NCBI GenBank assembly: GCA_032690845.1
Contig: CM064417.1
Coordinates: 33,052,432-33,116,431, forward strand
Length of the DNA: 64,000 nt
Direction of reading: 5' to 3'
Origin: Eleusine coracana subsp. coracana
Taxonomy: Eukaryota > Streptophyta > Magnoliopsida > Poales > Poaceae
Shown here: piece by piece, positions 21,266 through 33,375 of the stretch
Position numbering within the stretch: position 1 is the first letter of the stretch
Layout of the letters: every line of letters begins with the position of its first letter
Made by a program: the position numbers and the translations under genes
Notes under the pieces: model-generated
Seen by the model: the letters and a program-made list of their open reading frames with translations, nothing else
Told to the model about the DNA's origin: nothing
Database searches by the model: none

Positions 21266-23246
21266 CTAGATGAATTCCCCGTGTGTTGCTGCAGAAATTT
21301 GTGAAATAAACATTCATATTTGTGCCTGATAAATGAAGCACTGTACTGGAATGACTCACTAGACGATGGAATACATTTCTCTATCAGCTGCTGCTAACTT
21401 GGTGTTGTATTACAACCACAAAACATTGTATTAGTTGTGACCTGGGGCCTATAGTAGTCAAAATAGAATCCCAAGCTCTAGGCGGCTTTTCTTCTCTTTA
21501 GAAACCAGTAATCATGTTTGGTATAGACAATCTTAAACCTGGCTTGAGATATTCAAAGAAGTGACTGTTCTTAAAGAGAAGATGTATTAGAAGCTATATG
21601 AAAATCAGATAACTAATACATGTTACGGACTGGCACTCTACTAGCTAGCAGTTGTTAAAAAAGTGACTGACGGTGTTATAGGTCCTGCTAGGTTGCTGCT
21701 CAATCGGTGGCAAATGCTCAAGGGTCACACTACTAGAAAAATACCCCTGTTGATATGCTTTATTTATAAGATAGATACGTTTATTTCATCTTTATAGTAA
21801 TACAGAAATATTTTCAAAAAGCATGTTGAAGGCGTCTCCGCACGTGCCGTGTCATAAGCTTGTAGAGATGAATTTTAAAAACGTGTCTAAGATATAAAAG
21901 ATGTTTGATAGAGACAATATATACACATTTACATATGTACATGCACTTTTATATTACATGTCTATTATGTTAGACATGTTTTGTGACGTGTTAATAAGTT
22001 GAGACATGAATTTATTGAGTCGTTTATATTACGTATCTATTAATGTAAAGACGTGTATATAATATTTTAAAATATTATTATTTACCACCTCTCCTAAATG
22101 AGTGATTTATTCACGCAATCTCTAGGAATTGAACTTGTGACCTCTTTGTTTCGGATAACCTCGTCTAACCGTACCATCTTATAAGCAACTTTGATTAGAT
22201 TGGGACATATATTCCTTTAATAGTCATGTTATCTTAGTGTTTTACTGTCTCTAGCATTCTCAATTGTGTGTCAAAAATGTTTTTAGGAGAGGCTAGGTAC
22301 GATCAATGCGTGTCTAATGTCGTCTCAGTTTTCTGCGTCCTTAATAACATCTTAAGAAGCATTTCTAGATCGTGCTAGACATGGTTAAAGCGTCACTAAA
22401 TGTCATATCATCTTGAGGCGTTCTAAATAGCATGTCAAGAATCATATTTGAGAGACTACTGATGGTCAAAAGCATGTCTAATATCCTATCATTATGAGAT
22501 GTTCTTATAATCATGTCAAGAACCATTCTTAAATTGGCTATTGATAGTCCAAAGCATATCTAACATCGTATCACTGTAATATGTTATGAAAAGCATGTCA
22601 AAGAGCATGTTTATGTTGTTATAGATGTTAAAGCGTATCTAATATCATGTCACATTGACACGTTTTTAAAATCATGTTAAAAAATGTCTCTAAGCCTTGA
22701 TGTAAAGATGCTTATAAAAACGTAACTACACAATCATGTCTAGAGACCCTTTTTCTTGTATCTGGACTAATATATTGGCTTGGTGATAGGAGTAAGGTTG
22801 TGTGGAAGTGGTGGAGAATTTGCTTGCCTTATAGAATTGCATGTTAATGTTTCTCATTAGTTACTGAAGAGAAAGAGGTCACACTTTTGAAACACCCAGT
22901 TAATGGAGAGGTAATTATTAATTAATGAAGATAAAAGAAGGCACTTTGCATTTGGTGGGTTCTTCGTGTGGGTTTCCTTTTCTTTGGATATAAGTGATTA
23001 GGCAAGCAGCAAGATTTAAAACACACTCAAAGGACTGATAATTGAGCAAGACAAACCGCTGTTGCAGCATTAATATGCCTGACTGTGTAGTCCTTCAAAA
23101 CCAAACGAATGCATAATGGGTGGACGGATTTGAGTGAAACCTGAAGATCTGATGGCTGCTGTTTTCAAAGTGACGTGGCATGCTGAGAATCAAGAGAAAT
23201 ATAAGTTAAAGACGATTAGTGGGTTGCGTCTATTAAGTATATATAG
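21266..23246. mobile_element. Insertion of about 2 kb in the LTR, including a CACTA-like piece
   Basis: Absent from the 5' LTR, where GGTAA joins ATTCAAG directly. Inside, CACTACTAGAAAAATA at 21728 is a typical CACTA-type terminus. A weak counterpart (TTTTTCTTGTATCTG) ends near 22764. Between them sequence of about 82-88 bp recurs in degenerate form (22290-22690), as CACTA subterminal repeats do. No transposase is seen and no clean target duplication was found, so the boundaries are approximate. Confidence 0.5.
22290..22690. repeat. Degenerate tandem repeat, period about 82-88 bp
   Basis: Four to five diverged units share 'CATGTCTAAT', 'TATCAT', 'ATGTCAAGAA' and 'TTGATAGTC' type blocks in the same order. 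It lies inside the CACTA-like insertion. Confidence 0.6.
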
Positions 23247-23416
23247 ATTCAAGATAATAAATTAGGAATTTGATCAATCTATGAATGACCCCAACTATGA
23301 CAATTCAAAGAGTGTAGCATAATTCCGTAGACCAATAAAACAGAACAAAGATAGTTCAGGGAATTGGCTTACAAGAGATTGGAATCCACACCCTATGTAT
23401 TCCTTCCACCTGTGTC

Positions 23417-23594
23417 CAGGGGCGGAGCCAGCCTCAAGCTGCAGGGGGTGCTGGGTCTCTCGATTAATGACTAAAAATGCATTTTTAGTAGTGATTATAA
23501 GGATTTTTCTCTACTTTTCCTTTTTCTAAGTAATAATTTGATGAGCAAAGGGGGTGCTGCAGCACGGGCAGCACCCCCTGTGGCTCCGCCACTG
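23417..23594. mobile_element. hAT-type MITE with 8-bp TSD
   Basis: 178 bp with terminal inverted repeats CAGGGGCGGAGCCA / CAGTGGCGGAGCCA. It is flanked by CCTGTGTC (23409-23416) and CCCGTGTC (23595-23602), one mismatch. The sister LTR has a single CCCGTGTC with no insert, giving an empty-site comparison inside the window. An inner inverted block (AGGGGGTGCTG) extends the pairing. Confidence 0.88.
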
Positions 23595-24360
23595 CCCGTG
23601 TCCTAGCAGGTCGTGATCAGAAGGGATGGATTCGTGAAGAGAGTCCAGAACATGCCCAAGCTCAGCCTGTCACGATCTCCTTAATCCAACAAGGATTAGA
23701 TAATCACCATGATTTTGGAACAGCCGCCACCTCCATCAGATTCGTGGTGGAAAGCCCTTTATGAAAAACACAATAATCAATCACCTTCCCCCCGGTTACA
23801 AGGAGTGACGCCTCCTTTTATGTGCGCAGAGGCACCTGGACTTAAGCTAACTAAACCAAAGATGGTCCGACTCAAACACAAACAAAAAGAGACATGGCCG
23901 TACACACCAACCTGGCATGAATAAAGCATATGACCTGACTATGACCCACGTACTCACAAATAATGCTTAGGACTGACATGCAAATATAATAAAATAAACC
24001 AGCAAGGACACTAATCACACCTTGGAATTTATTAATCCAATAAAACTAACAGAGTGCACTAATTATCTCGCGTCCAGCAGCACTCCACCCCCACATGCAT
24101 GCATGGTGCCGATATTGATATAATTTCTTGACTTCTTTTGCTCCTCTTTCATGCACAATATTGCACCTCTAAAAATTATCTTTGACGATAAGTCAGAAGC
24201 AGTAAATCTCCCTGCATTACTTAGGTATTTCTCTTCAAAAGGAATATCACCAAACAGAGGGGGATTAATATTCGTTGCATCAGCATCTGCATTATAGGAA
24301 AAAATGCACTTCTTGACATGGTCATAACCAGTCATTATTTGAGGAGACATAGGCTCATCA

Positions 24361-25916
24361 TCCTCTCCTCCTTGAAACAAAGCCGTCCTCGGCTTTGATG
24401 TATTTTTAGCATCAACACATAAGATTTGATCAACCTTTTTAGCACTAGTCTCGCATGGCCTAATAAGATATTCATTCAGGCTCATACCATTGAAATAACT
24501 GTTGTAACCATTACTTTGAGATCTGGCAGTAACCTGGTGGTACAAACATGCCTCCAAGGTTTTCTTAGATGAGCCATTCTTTTCAGTAACAATCTCATCC
24601 TTTGCTTCCGCAGGTATGCAGTCTCTTTTCACCATAATGCATTTATTTTCAGAAACTGCAGCAGCAATTGTTGGACCATCATGAATGGCACGATCTGTAA
24701 TTATTGAACCATCAATGAATCTAGTAGTAATAAGAGCATTACTAGTAGCTTGGCTGGAAGCTGGCATAGTCGGGCCATTTTCATGAGTGCTAGTTGCAAT
24801 ATTGGTATTTTTGCTAAAACTTTTAGAAGCAGAAACTTGGCAACTTGCAGCCACACCATTCTCTCCCTCTTGAAGCAAAGCCGTCCTCGGCTTTGAGATA
24901 GGAGCAGTAGCTTTTTTCTTCACTTTCAAAGTAGCAAGCACCTTTGCCATAATAGTAGTATCCGACATTGGTTTGAGCAGACGATGAACTCCCTTGTGCA
25001 CAAACGAGTAATTATTCGAGCGGCCACTATGAGACGATGAACTCCCTTGTGCACAAACGAGTAATTATTCGAGCGGCCACTATGAGTAGCATCAAGATCA
25101 AACTGCCATGGCCGACCCAATAATAAATGGCACATACTCATCGGTGCAACATCATAATCAACAGTATCAACGTAATTTACTACAGAAAATTTTACTCTAG
25201 CCTTATGAGTGTTTTTAGTGCACCACTTTGATTCATCCATTACATATAACGTGGCGTTAGAAGTCTCCGAGTAGACCAGGATAATGCATTTGCCAAATCT
25301 AAACTAATTGCATTTGTAGAGCTACCACCATCAATAATCATTTTGCATACCTTGCCATGAATTTGGCACTCGGACTGAAATATATTGGACTGCTGTCCTT
25401 TCACATCAACAGGAGAACCATCACTAGGTCGTTTGTATCATCAATTTTAATTTCAGATGTCGTGTCAAAAGGAGAAGCAATAAGATGCAGCCCTAACATA
25501 GAAGAACCAGCAATCGAATGTATAACTGGCGGTTTGGGCATGTCAACCTTTAGCGGCAACCGAGATTCTTCTTTTTGTATTGCTTTCAAACTATCAACTA
25601 GATTGGTAGTCAGAGATTTTCGGACACCAGCAGCAATAACCTTTTTCATTGAGTCTAGTGCATAAACAAATCGTCGTCATAGCACAAGGGTCATATCTTC
25701 CCATGTTCTACAACTATCATCCACATTAAGCCACCATAGCGAAACATCTTTATCAAATGTCTCTTCTGCATAGTACATCTTGATGACTGAATTAAAACCA
25801 CAGCCCTCAAAAAAATTTTCGATCGCATCTTGCCAATCAAAATATTCAAGAGGACATGTTTCTAGAAATAGCTTTGGCATAAATTTCATTTTCCCAAGCA
25901 AATAAAGTTGAGCCAT
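24361..25916 (-). pseudogene. Gag-protease remnant of the 20998-27175 element
   Basis: On the minus strand 25916-25677 reads a Ty3 gag segment ('CPLEYFDWQDAIENFFEGC', 'WWLNVDDSCRTWEDM') and ends at a TGA; the frame then continues 'RRFVYALDS'. After further broken gag, 25240-24980 shows a retropepsin C-terminal part ('VDYDVAPMSMCHLLLGRPWQ', then 'GRSNNYSFVHKG'). A perfect 53-bp tandem duplication (24980-25032, 25033-25085) shifts the frame at that point. The frame 25001-24063 then runs through a spacer, the PPT and into the LTR. No RT is present. The proteins are not functional. Confidence 0.75.
24980..25085. repeat. Exact 53-bp tandem duplication
   Basis: Two adjacent identical units beginning GACGATGAACTCCC and ending GGCCACTATGA. 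53 is not a multiple of three, so it breaks the protease reading frame. Confidence 0.93.
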
Positions 25917-25961
25917 CTTAACAAAGAAGCCAAAAGAAATACTGAGCTATACCGTGAGCAA

Positions 25962-25980
25962 CCCACAATCTGATACTAAC
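25962..25980 (-). other. Primer-binding site, tRNA-Met-like
   Basis: Directly inside the 5' LTR the minus strand reads GTTAGTATCAGATTG, a degraded form of the TGGTATCAGAGC site for initiator tRNA-Met. Confidence 0.6.
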
Positions 25981-27175
25981 TGATAAAGACACGACGACGG
26001 TGTCCGAGTTTTGTCCCAATCTTTCACGGTACTAAACAACAAAATAATCTTTCTCGGGATTTTACTTAACTCGCCTTATGAGCAGCAGCAAATTTACTAG
26101 CAAAATATCTCTAGCAGAAACACCAGCAAATACTTTGTAGACTAGTAGTCTCTAGTAATATAGTTGATCAAATATATATAAGGGCCAGCAATCACCAAAT
26201 CAATCAACACACATGTGTAGCTCTATCACAGACCAGTATAATAGGTAATTCAAGATAATAAATTAAGAACTTGATCAATCTATGAATGACCCCAACCACG
26301 GCAATTCAAAGAGTGTAGTATAATTTCGTGGACCAATAAAACAGAACAAAGATAGTTCAGGGAATCGACTTACAAGAGATTGGAAACCACACCCTATGTA
26401 TTCCTTCCACCCGTGTCCTAGCAGGTCACGATCAGAAGGGATGGATTTGTGAAGAGAGTCCAGAACATGCCCAAGCTCAGCATGATCACGATCTCCTTAA
26501 TCCAGCAAAGATTAGATAATCACCATGAAGATGGAACAACCCCCACCTCCATCAGATTCGTGGTGGAAAGCCCTTTATGAAAAACACAATAATCAATCAC
26601 CTTCCCCCGGTTACAAGGAGCCATACCTCCTTTTATGTGCGCAGAGGCACCTGGACTTAAGCTAACTAAACCAAAGATGGTCCGACTCAAATACAAACAA
26701 AAAGAGACATGGCCGTACACACCAACCTGGCATGAATAAAGCATATGACCTGACTATTCCTCACGTACTCACAAATAATGCTTAGGACTGACATGCAAAT
26801 ATAATAAAATAAACCGGCAAGGACACTAATCACATCTTGGGATTTATTAATTCATTAAAACTGGCAGAGTGCACCAATTATCTCGTGTCCCGCAGTACTC
26901 CACCCCCATATGCATGCATGGTGCCGATATTGATATAATTTCTTGACTTCTTTTGCTCCTCTTTCATGCACAATATTGCACCTCTGAAAATTATCTTTGA
27001 CGATAAGCCAGAAGCAGTAAATCTCCCTGCATTACTTAGGTATTTCTCTTCCAAAGGAATATCACCAAACAGAGGGGGATTAATATTCGTTGCATTACCA
27101 TCTGCATTATAGGAAAAAATGCACTTCTTGACATGGTCATAATCAGTCATTATTTGAAGAGCCATGGGCTCATCA
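25981..27175 (-). mobile_element. 5' LTR of the Ty3-type element
   Basis: 1195 bp, minus-strand TGATGAGCCC to TTTATCA. About the first 300 bp form an open frame (to 26878) closely matching the other LTR's frame, showing that the pol-end frame extends into the LTR in this family. Confidence 0.88.
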
Positions 27176-27288
27176 ATTCCAATACCCGTAGTCCTCCCTA
27201 TCAAATATAGGAACACTCCCCACCTATCCCGGCATCTTTATTCAAGGCGGTGAAGCCTCAAAGATGAGCACTTGACTCTGATACCACT
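27176..27288 (-). pseudogene. Copia PBS and Gag N-terminus, with nonsense codon
   Basis: The PBS TGGTATCAGAGT (minus, 27275-27286) lies next to the Copia LTR. The gag start ATG is at 27233-27235; its fourth codon is TAG (CAG in the sister copy at 38398). The frame 'GGLRVLE' is then cut by the Ty3 insertion and resumes at 20992. Confidence 0.8.
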
Positions 27289-28931
27289 TGTAAGGACCGA
27301 AGACGTACCAAGAAGGGAGGGGGGGGGGATGAATCGGTAAGCCGACCATAAATCCGAATACTTCAATTTCACACCGCTAGAACCTAACAATCATTACAAC
27401 CTAACATATCTAGAAGCTCAAGACCCTACACATGCTAGTGTTCATGATGAGAGCAAGCGTGAAAGCTAAACACACTAGCCTATGCAAACCACAATTCAAC
27501 CTACTAACTAGAGAACTCAATTGCAGAAAGTAAAGAGAGGTTTAAGGAATGCTCATGATTTTTTCTCGAAGTCTCGGAAAGATGGCGCCTTCCCCTACTC
27601 CTCGTTGGACCACTCCCGTCGGAGTACGGGTCCCTCCCGCCACCAATATGGAGTTATCGCACATGAGTCCGCAATGACTTCCGGAGTGAAGACACGGTTG
27701 TGTCACCGCTGCTACCAAGGCACAAGCTCGCCTCCCTCGAGAACTTGCTGGACTCCCGAGCTGACACGGGCGCTCACTAGCGATGCCCCTTTCACCGGCG
27801 GGCTCAAACCGGGTACAAACGTGTGACGGCCTTCACAACCGATCACAATAGGCTTGATCACTGACACCTAACCGGTCTAGGTCTCACCATAGACCAAGAG
27901 TAACAACCTAGATCATATCCTCAAGGACACCCTAGCCTTAGATGTGCATCAATGCTCAAGCTACTCTCACTAGCACTCTCAAGATATGCAATATCTCCTC
28001 CTAGTGCTCCAAACAATTCCACTGTCCAGGAGAGATATCCAAGACCCCAGCAGCAAAGTTATATAGGCTTCCAACCTCAAACTAGCCGTTGCTCCATGAA
28101 ATCAGCTTTTTGGGCCAACTAACCGTACAGTCCGGTCACTTCTTAACCGGACCGTCCGGTCTCCTCGGAAATGGCTCCTCCAAAGCCGTTGGCTCTTGGC
28201 CCATTGCTGATCTTCAAACTGACCGGACTGTACGGTCAGCTGACCGGACCGTCCGGTCCGTTTCTCTCTCCATTACAGAAACATTCCAGAATGTCGCTTT
28301 CTCTCTGTCCTGTGCAAGTCCCTAGACCGGACCGTCCGGTCTCACACTTCAACACAGACAGATTCCTCGTCGAGTCTTCTCTTTGGATTTCCTGTACTCT
28401 TAGTGACCATACAGCCCAGTCTCCACTTACCCCTCTGTATGGTCACTCTGTCCAGAAGCTGAAACTCCTCGTCCTCACTTGACTTCGTTTCCCGGTTTCT
28501 ACAAATAGCTCCTTGGCTTCTCCACTATCACCTAGTGCCTGTGATTTCACTGAGCATCCATGCACATCACCGACTAGTCGTGACCTAAGAAACATGACCT
28601 AGACCTCCTTGATAGTCCGGTTTTCCTTATGGACTCATTGCCCTAACAACTAGACAAGTGTTCCCAACACTTTCTCCATAGCTTGTCCTCGGCCTTGATC
28701 CATCTCCATCAACCCTTGGACTTCATCAAGCTCATCAAGCCTCCATGCTTGTGGTCATTGTCATCCATCGCCAAGGCAACCATCATCCATATGATTTCTA
28801 GTAGAGTTTAGAGATGATTTCTGCATAGACAACACTCGTATAGATATTAGCCCACAATTTTCATAGTTGTCATCTATCACCAAAACATTCATACCTTGGG
28901 GATCCAATCACCAATGGTCATGAAGCTTACA
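27289..28931 (-). mobile_element. 5' LTR of the minus-strand Copia element
   Basis: 1643 bp, minus-strand TGTAAGCTTCATGACC to CGGTCCTTACA. The TATA box (TATATAA) is at 28059-28065 on the minus strand. Upstream lie palindromes centred at about 28129, 28153, 28229, 28250 and 28333. Sister LTRs are at 29043, 33376 and 36624. A short plus-strand frame at 27521-27826 is part of the LTR, repeated in all copies. Confidence 0.9.
28122..28341 (-). promoter_or_regulatory. Palindrome array upstream of the Copia LTR TATA box
   Basis: Five copies of ACCGGACCGTCCGGT variants: pairs 28129/28153 (24 bp) and 28229/28250 (21 bp), and a single one at 28333. The nearest centre is 64 bp upstream of TATATAA. Proximal-promoter function is an inference from position. 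Confidence 0.55.
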
Positions 28932-29042
28932 ATATGCGGCAAACTCTCTCGGATTATGGCCTCAACTACACTCAAATACCACTATATTGTGATAGTGAGG
29001 CGGCAATCAAGATGGCTCTCAAAACTAGAGATCATGGTCATG
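28932..29042. other. Short unassigned linker between two Copia LTRs
   Basis: About 110 bp between two tandem LTRs of the same family and orientation. No feature recognised. Confidence 0.4.
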
Positions 29043-30197
29043 TGTAAGTACCGAAGGCGTACCGAGGGGGTGGGGAGGGGGGTGAATCGGTAAGTCGACC
29101 ATGATACCGAATACTTCAATTTCACACCACTAAAAGCTAGCTATCGTTGCAACCTAACAATTCTAGGAGGCCAAGACCCTACACATGCTAGTGTTCATGA
29201 TGAGAGCATATGCAGAAGCTAAACACACTAGCCTAAGCAAGCCATAATTCAACCTACTCACTAGAGCGCACAATTGGGGATTTGTAAAGAGAGGGTCAAG
29301 GAATGCTTATGATTTTTTCTGAGGTCTCGGAAGGATGGCGCATTCCCTACTCCTCGTTGGACCACTACCGCCGGAGTACCGGTCCCTCCCGCCACCAAGT
29401 GGAGTTCTCGCATACGAGCCCGCAATCACTCCCAGAGTGAAGACACGGTTGCATCACCGCTGCCACCAAGGCACAAACTCACTTCCCTCGAGACTCCGCG
29501 AGTCGCCTTTTACTGCTACCGGACTCCCCGAGCCGACACAGGCGCTACTAGCGATGCCCCTTTCACCGGCGGGCTCAAACCGGGTACAAACGTGTGACGG
29601 CCTTCACAACCGATCATGATAGGCTTGATCACCGACACCTAACTGGTCTAGGTCTCACCGTAGACCAAGAGTAACAACCTAGATCACACCCTCATGGACA
29701 CCCTAGCCCTAGATGTGTATAGATGCTCAAGTTACTCTCTCTAGCACTCTCACGATATCCTATATCCTCTCCTAGTGCTTTTCTCTCTTCCTCTTAGCTC
29801 TTATCAAATGCTCCAAGGTATTCCACTGGTCAAGAGAGGTCTCCAAGACCCTAGCAATGAAGTTATACAGGCTCCCATCCTCCAACTAGTCGTTGCTCCA
29901 CTAAATCACCTTTCTGGACGCACTGAACAAACTGTCCGGACTTTGCCAGATCGGACCGTCCGGTCACTCTGTAACGGCTCCTCCAGAACTAACAGCTCTC
30001 TATCCTCGGTGATCTCCACACTGACCGGACCGTCCGGTCTCTTCAAATCCTATGCATTCCAGAGAGCTTCTTGAAGTGCTTCCTCTCTACCCTATACTGA
30101 TCCACACAGACCGGACCGTCTGATCTCTATAGACTCCAGCACAGACAAATTCCTTGCAAGTCCTCTCTCTGATCTCCTACTTACCGTACAATCCGGT
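29043..30197 (-). mobile_element. Truncated Copia LTR
   Basis: Starts TGTAAGTACCGAAGG on the plus strand and follows the 27289 LTR to about 30197, where similarity ends. The U3 start (minus) is missing. Palindromes are centred at about 29933/29957 (24 bp), 30031 and 30117. The TATA-like box is decayed at about 29863-29869, again 64 bp from the nearest palindrome. Confidence 0.82.
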
Positions 30198-30660
30198 TTA
30201 AATATCATTCATGTCTTGCATTGAATGTCATGTTAGGATATTTAAACAAAGCATAAAGACATATAATGCAAGACATGAATGATGATATGCAACAAGATAG
30301 CATGAAACATGCAAGGAAATAGAAACAAGCAATCATCATCATGGATACATACATAGGCATACAAGATAAATAAGGAAAGATAAAGCACTGCACATGTAAA
30401 TAAACCAAGTGAGATCATGACGAGTCAAACACAAGCGAATGAGAAACATGACTCTTCAAAATACATGAACACCTTAAATAAATCCATCAAAATAAGATAC
30501 AAATGTATCTCCCATCTCCTAAAACCAATGTACACGTATGCTCCCCGTAGATACAAGCTACTACTCTCGATCTTCACGGGATCACACTCCCCCTATCTCT
30601 ATGTCTTCTCCACCTTTGGCAACAAGCACCAAAAAGAGATGAAAAACTACTGAGCACTCG
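30198..30660 (-). other. Retroelement 3' non-coding part with an imperfect hairpin
   Basis: An inverted repeat (ATCATTCATGTCTTGCATT at about 30207 and its complement at about 30268-30289) could fold into a stem of about 20 bp. On the minus strand a GATAGGGGGAGTGTG run near 30590 resembles a Copia PPT. No gene seen. Confidence 0.5.
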
Positions 30661-32770
30661 AGGTCTAAGGAGGTGGTGGTGCAGCGATGTCCTCTACGGG
30701 CTCTGCTCTGGGCTACTACTGTGCTGGATCCTGCTGCTCTACTTGAGTCCCTGTCGCCCGTGCGTTGAGATGCTCAAAGTATGCGAGATCCTCTGGTGAC
30801 TCAGACCCTCTGTGCTGTCATGCTGGTGTGATTGTGGCTGTCTCCTGTGCAACTGAAGCCTCGAGAAGGGTGAGATCAGCCACGTCCTGCTGAGTGAAGC
30901 CTTCACGGACAAGATCCTCTGCTACCTGAGCTGTAACAAGCGTACATACTATAGCAGAAGAAGGTACAACTATAGCTAACTCTGGGTCTGCCTGAGTAGT
31001 GTGAACAACATCTAAGAATGTCAGGCTCCTAACTGGTAGATGCTGAGAGATGGAGGGTACTATCGTCTACGAAGCTATAGACTGAGCTGGTGATGTGAAC
31101 AACATAGAGACTGAGAAAGCTGACATAGGGGAAAATTGTGTAACTGGCAAGAAGGGCTGTCCTACTCCCCTTTCGGTAATGCCCCTGAGTGTGATGTCAG
31201 ACCACTGGACTGAGCTGTCATCATAGCAGTCAAGGGCCCTGGCTGTGTCTAGAGCTACTGAATCTGTGAAAGTGTAGGGAGTCCTGCCTGCTTGCTAGAC
31301 TGTCCTTTGGTAAGCTCCTCCATCTGTGTCACCAGCATAGTCATTAGCATTATCTGCTATCTATGAAGCTTTGCCTGTCCCCTCAGCACATCTATGATCT
31401 GACGCCTCTCATCAACTGAGCTCTAGATGAAGTCACCCAGGCGTCCTGCAAGCGCTACTATGGTGGTGGCGTGATCAACATCTGTAGGTGATGGCTGAGG
31501 TGGCGCTTCTGTACTCGCTGACTCAAGAACTGCCCTCTCTGGATGAACCTCCTGCTCGAGTGTAACTGGTGGCGACTCCTGCTCGTCTGTCTACTGGCTG
31601 GGGGCAAACTATGATTCCCAGGGGTATCGAGGTGCATAGCTAGTGGTCACCTTAGGGGATGCATTGTACTTATCCTCTATCACTAGTCCAAGGCTCCTCA
31701 GAAGATAGAAAATATATGGAACAAAGACTCCTCTCTGTACTCTAGACCGTGGAATGATTGTCCTGGTGACTATCGCTCTAACCACCTTCGCCTCTACTGT
31801 AAGCCTAGCAGGGCGTCTGTCAAATCCTGGAGTGTGTGGTGGTGGAAAGGCGATTGACACCATGTCATCTGGAGGTAGCATCCCTCCATGTGGTCTGCGT
31901 GGTGGAGCGAAGATCTTGTAGGCACTCCTGTACAACTGTAGATCTGAAGCTAGAAGTCCCAGTGCAGCTATGAGGTCCTCCCTGGTCAAGCACTAGGGCT
32001 CTCCTCTGAACATGAACCAGATCTCAAGAAGATCTCTGGCCACCCATAGTGTAGCATAGAACTCCATCACTATATCCTCCCAGTATATGTAAGGGCTGAT
32101 GACTAAGTCTGCAAGTCCAGGCAAGTAGGTGAAGTACTGCTCCATGTTTGTGGCAGTGGCTCTCTTCATAGCCTGGTAGGTAGTGTACTATTGTGGCACA
32201 AACAATCCAGACTTGCCCTTCTAGTAGGGTCCCTGGGAACTGGAACCCACTACTCGAAAGAGACAAGGCGACTCATCTTAAGATCCCGAGCGGGAACCTT
32301 AAGGATGTCTCCCTCTCTAGCTGCGTCCATGAATCTCTACAGCCTCCTGGTGCATACTGCACACGTGTAGTGCGGGCTCCTGCCTAGTGAGCTGACTGCT
32401 GCTGAGGCTGTGCTGGCTCCTCCTCCTCAGATCCCTCGGTCTCCTTAGACTCTGACTCACTGTCATCCTTTGACTCCTCCTGCCTGCAGGATCCCTGCTC
32501 TGCAGGTCTCGATGACCTCTCCTGATGAGAAGTCAGAGTACACTGCGACCAAGCTGGTAGAAGAACTCCTGTGGCCAAGCCTTGAGCTATTGTCCTCTGT
32601 CCGGTACTCCTCCTGAGGCCCTGGATGTCGTCAGTCTGCTCAATGATCAATCGTGAGCTAGGTGTCCTGCGGGATGCCTCCATGGCATCTAGGTGTTGTG
32701 CCAACCGTCTAGCCCTCTCTGACTTTGGGTCCAGTCTAGTCCTTATTTTGTCTCTGGGCTTCTTTGGCAT
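30661..32770 (-). pseudogene. Retroelement ORF resembling ATHILA ORF-1, second copy
   Basis: Begins at ATG 32770 with a basic N-terminus ('MPKKPRDKIRTRLDPKSER'), then a Glu/Ser-rich segment (32500-32400), then a body with 'MTREDLIAALGLLASDLQ' and 'PPRRPHGGMLPPDDM' (31989-31609), and a degraded C-terminal part to about 30660. It is colinear with the copy at 939-3478, but stops and a deletion near 31740 break it. A PPT-like run downstream suggests the ORF was the last gene of a retroelement, an env-like position. Function unknown; the family name is by resemblance. Confidence 0.55.
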
Positions 32771-33375
32771 CTTAACCTTACCCTTATCCTATCCTGCCAT
32801 CACTGCTGACTACTGTCACTGCATGCACATAGGTAGGGATAGGACAAGTATGAAACCTATATATATATATACAAGAAAAGCACTGCTAGGTAAGAATGCA
32901 CAATAGAAATCCAAGCACTGAATGAAGGGCATGATTACTGAACAAATAAACAACATAACAACAGTGATCATTGACTATAGGTGGCTGGTGCGAATCATCT
33001 AGTGTACAATCAAATAATGAAATTTAATCTAACACTAAACTAAATCAGAGATAAGCCCTAGAATTGCAATTAACAGATAAACATGTGATCAATTGCAACC
33101 TAGGTTGAAAAAATTAACCAACTAATGCAACTAAAGATAGAATTTTTACTTCTAATTGCATCAATTAGATCAATTACACGAATTCAGGGCATAAACGATG
33201 AATAGGAGATAAGCACAATACCCTGAGACGTTTGACGATGAGAACCACACGAACCGAGGAGATGATTACCGGCGAACGCGCTCCGATCACCGGAACCCAA
33301 AAAAGGGTCAATATTGCACAAGAAGTGGTGGGGTTCGGTGAGTGAGGTGGGGAGCTTTGGCTCTATGGCTTGCGC
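32771..33375. other. Non-coding flank of the ATHILA-ORF1-like element
   Basis: Similar to 3479-3945 for most of its length. A (TA)n run is near 32860. The right part (about 33240-33375) is GC-richer and has no counterpart in the first copy. No gene supported. Confidence 0.5.

Larger units (their letters stand above)
20998..24360 (-). mobile_element. 3' LTR of the Ty3-type element, with nested insertions
   Basis: Aligns with the 5' LTR (25981-27175) in three blocks: 20998-21265, 23247-23416 and 23603-24360. The two interruptions are a block of about 1.98 kb and a 178-bp MITE. Both outer ends match the other LTR. Confidence 0.85.
20998..27175 (-). mobile_element. Non-autonomous Ty3-type LTR retrotransposon inserted in Copia gag
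   Basis: Reads on the minus strand: 5' LTR 27175-25981, PBS-like site, gag, protease remnant, PPT, 3' LTR 24360-20998 (enlarged by insertions). Target duplications on the minus strand are GGAAT (27176-27180) and GGAAG (20993-20997); joining the flanks restores the Copia gag start region. RT and integrase are absent: the internal region is only about 1.6 kb. The PPT reads GGAGGAGAGGA just before TGATGAGCC. Confidence 0.85.
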
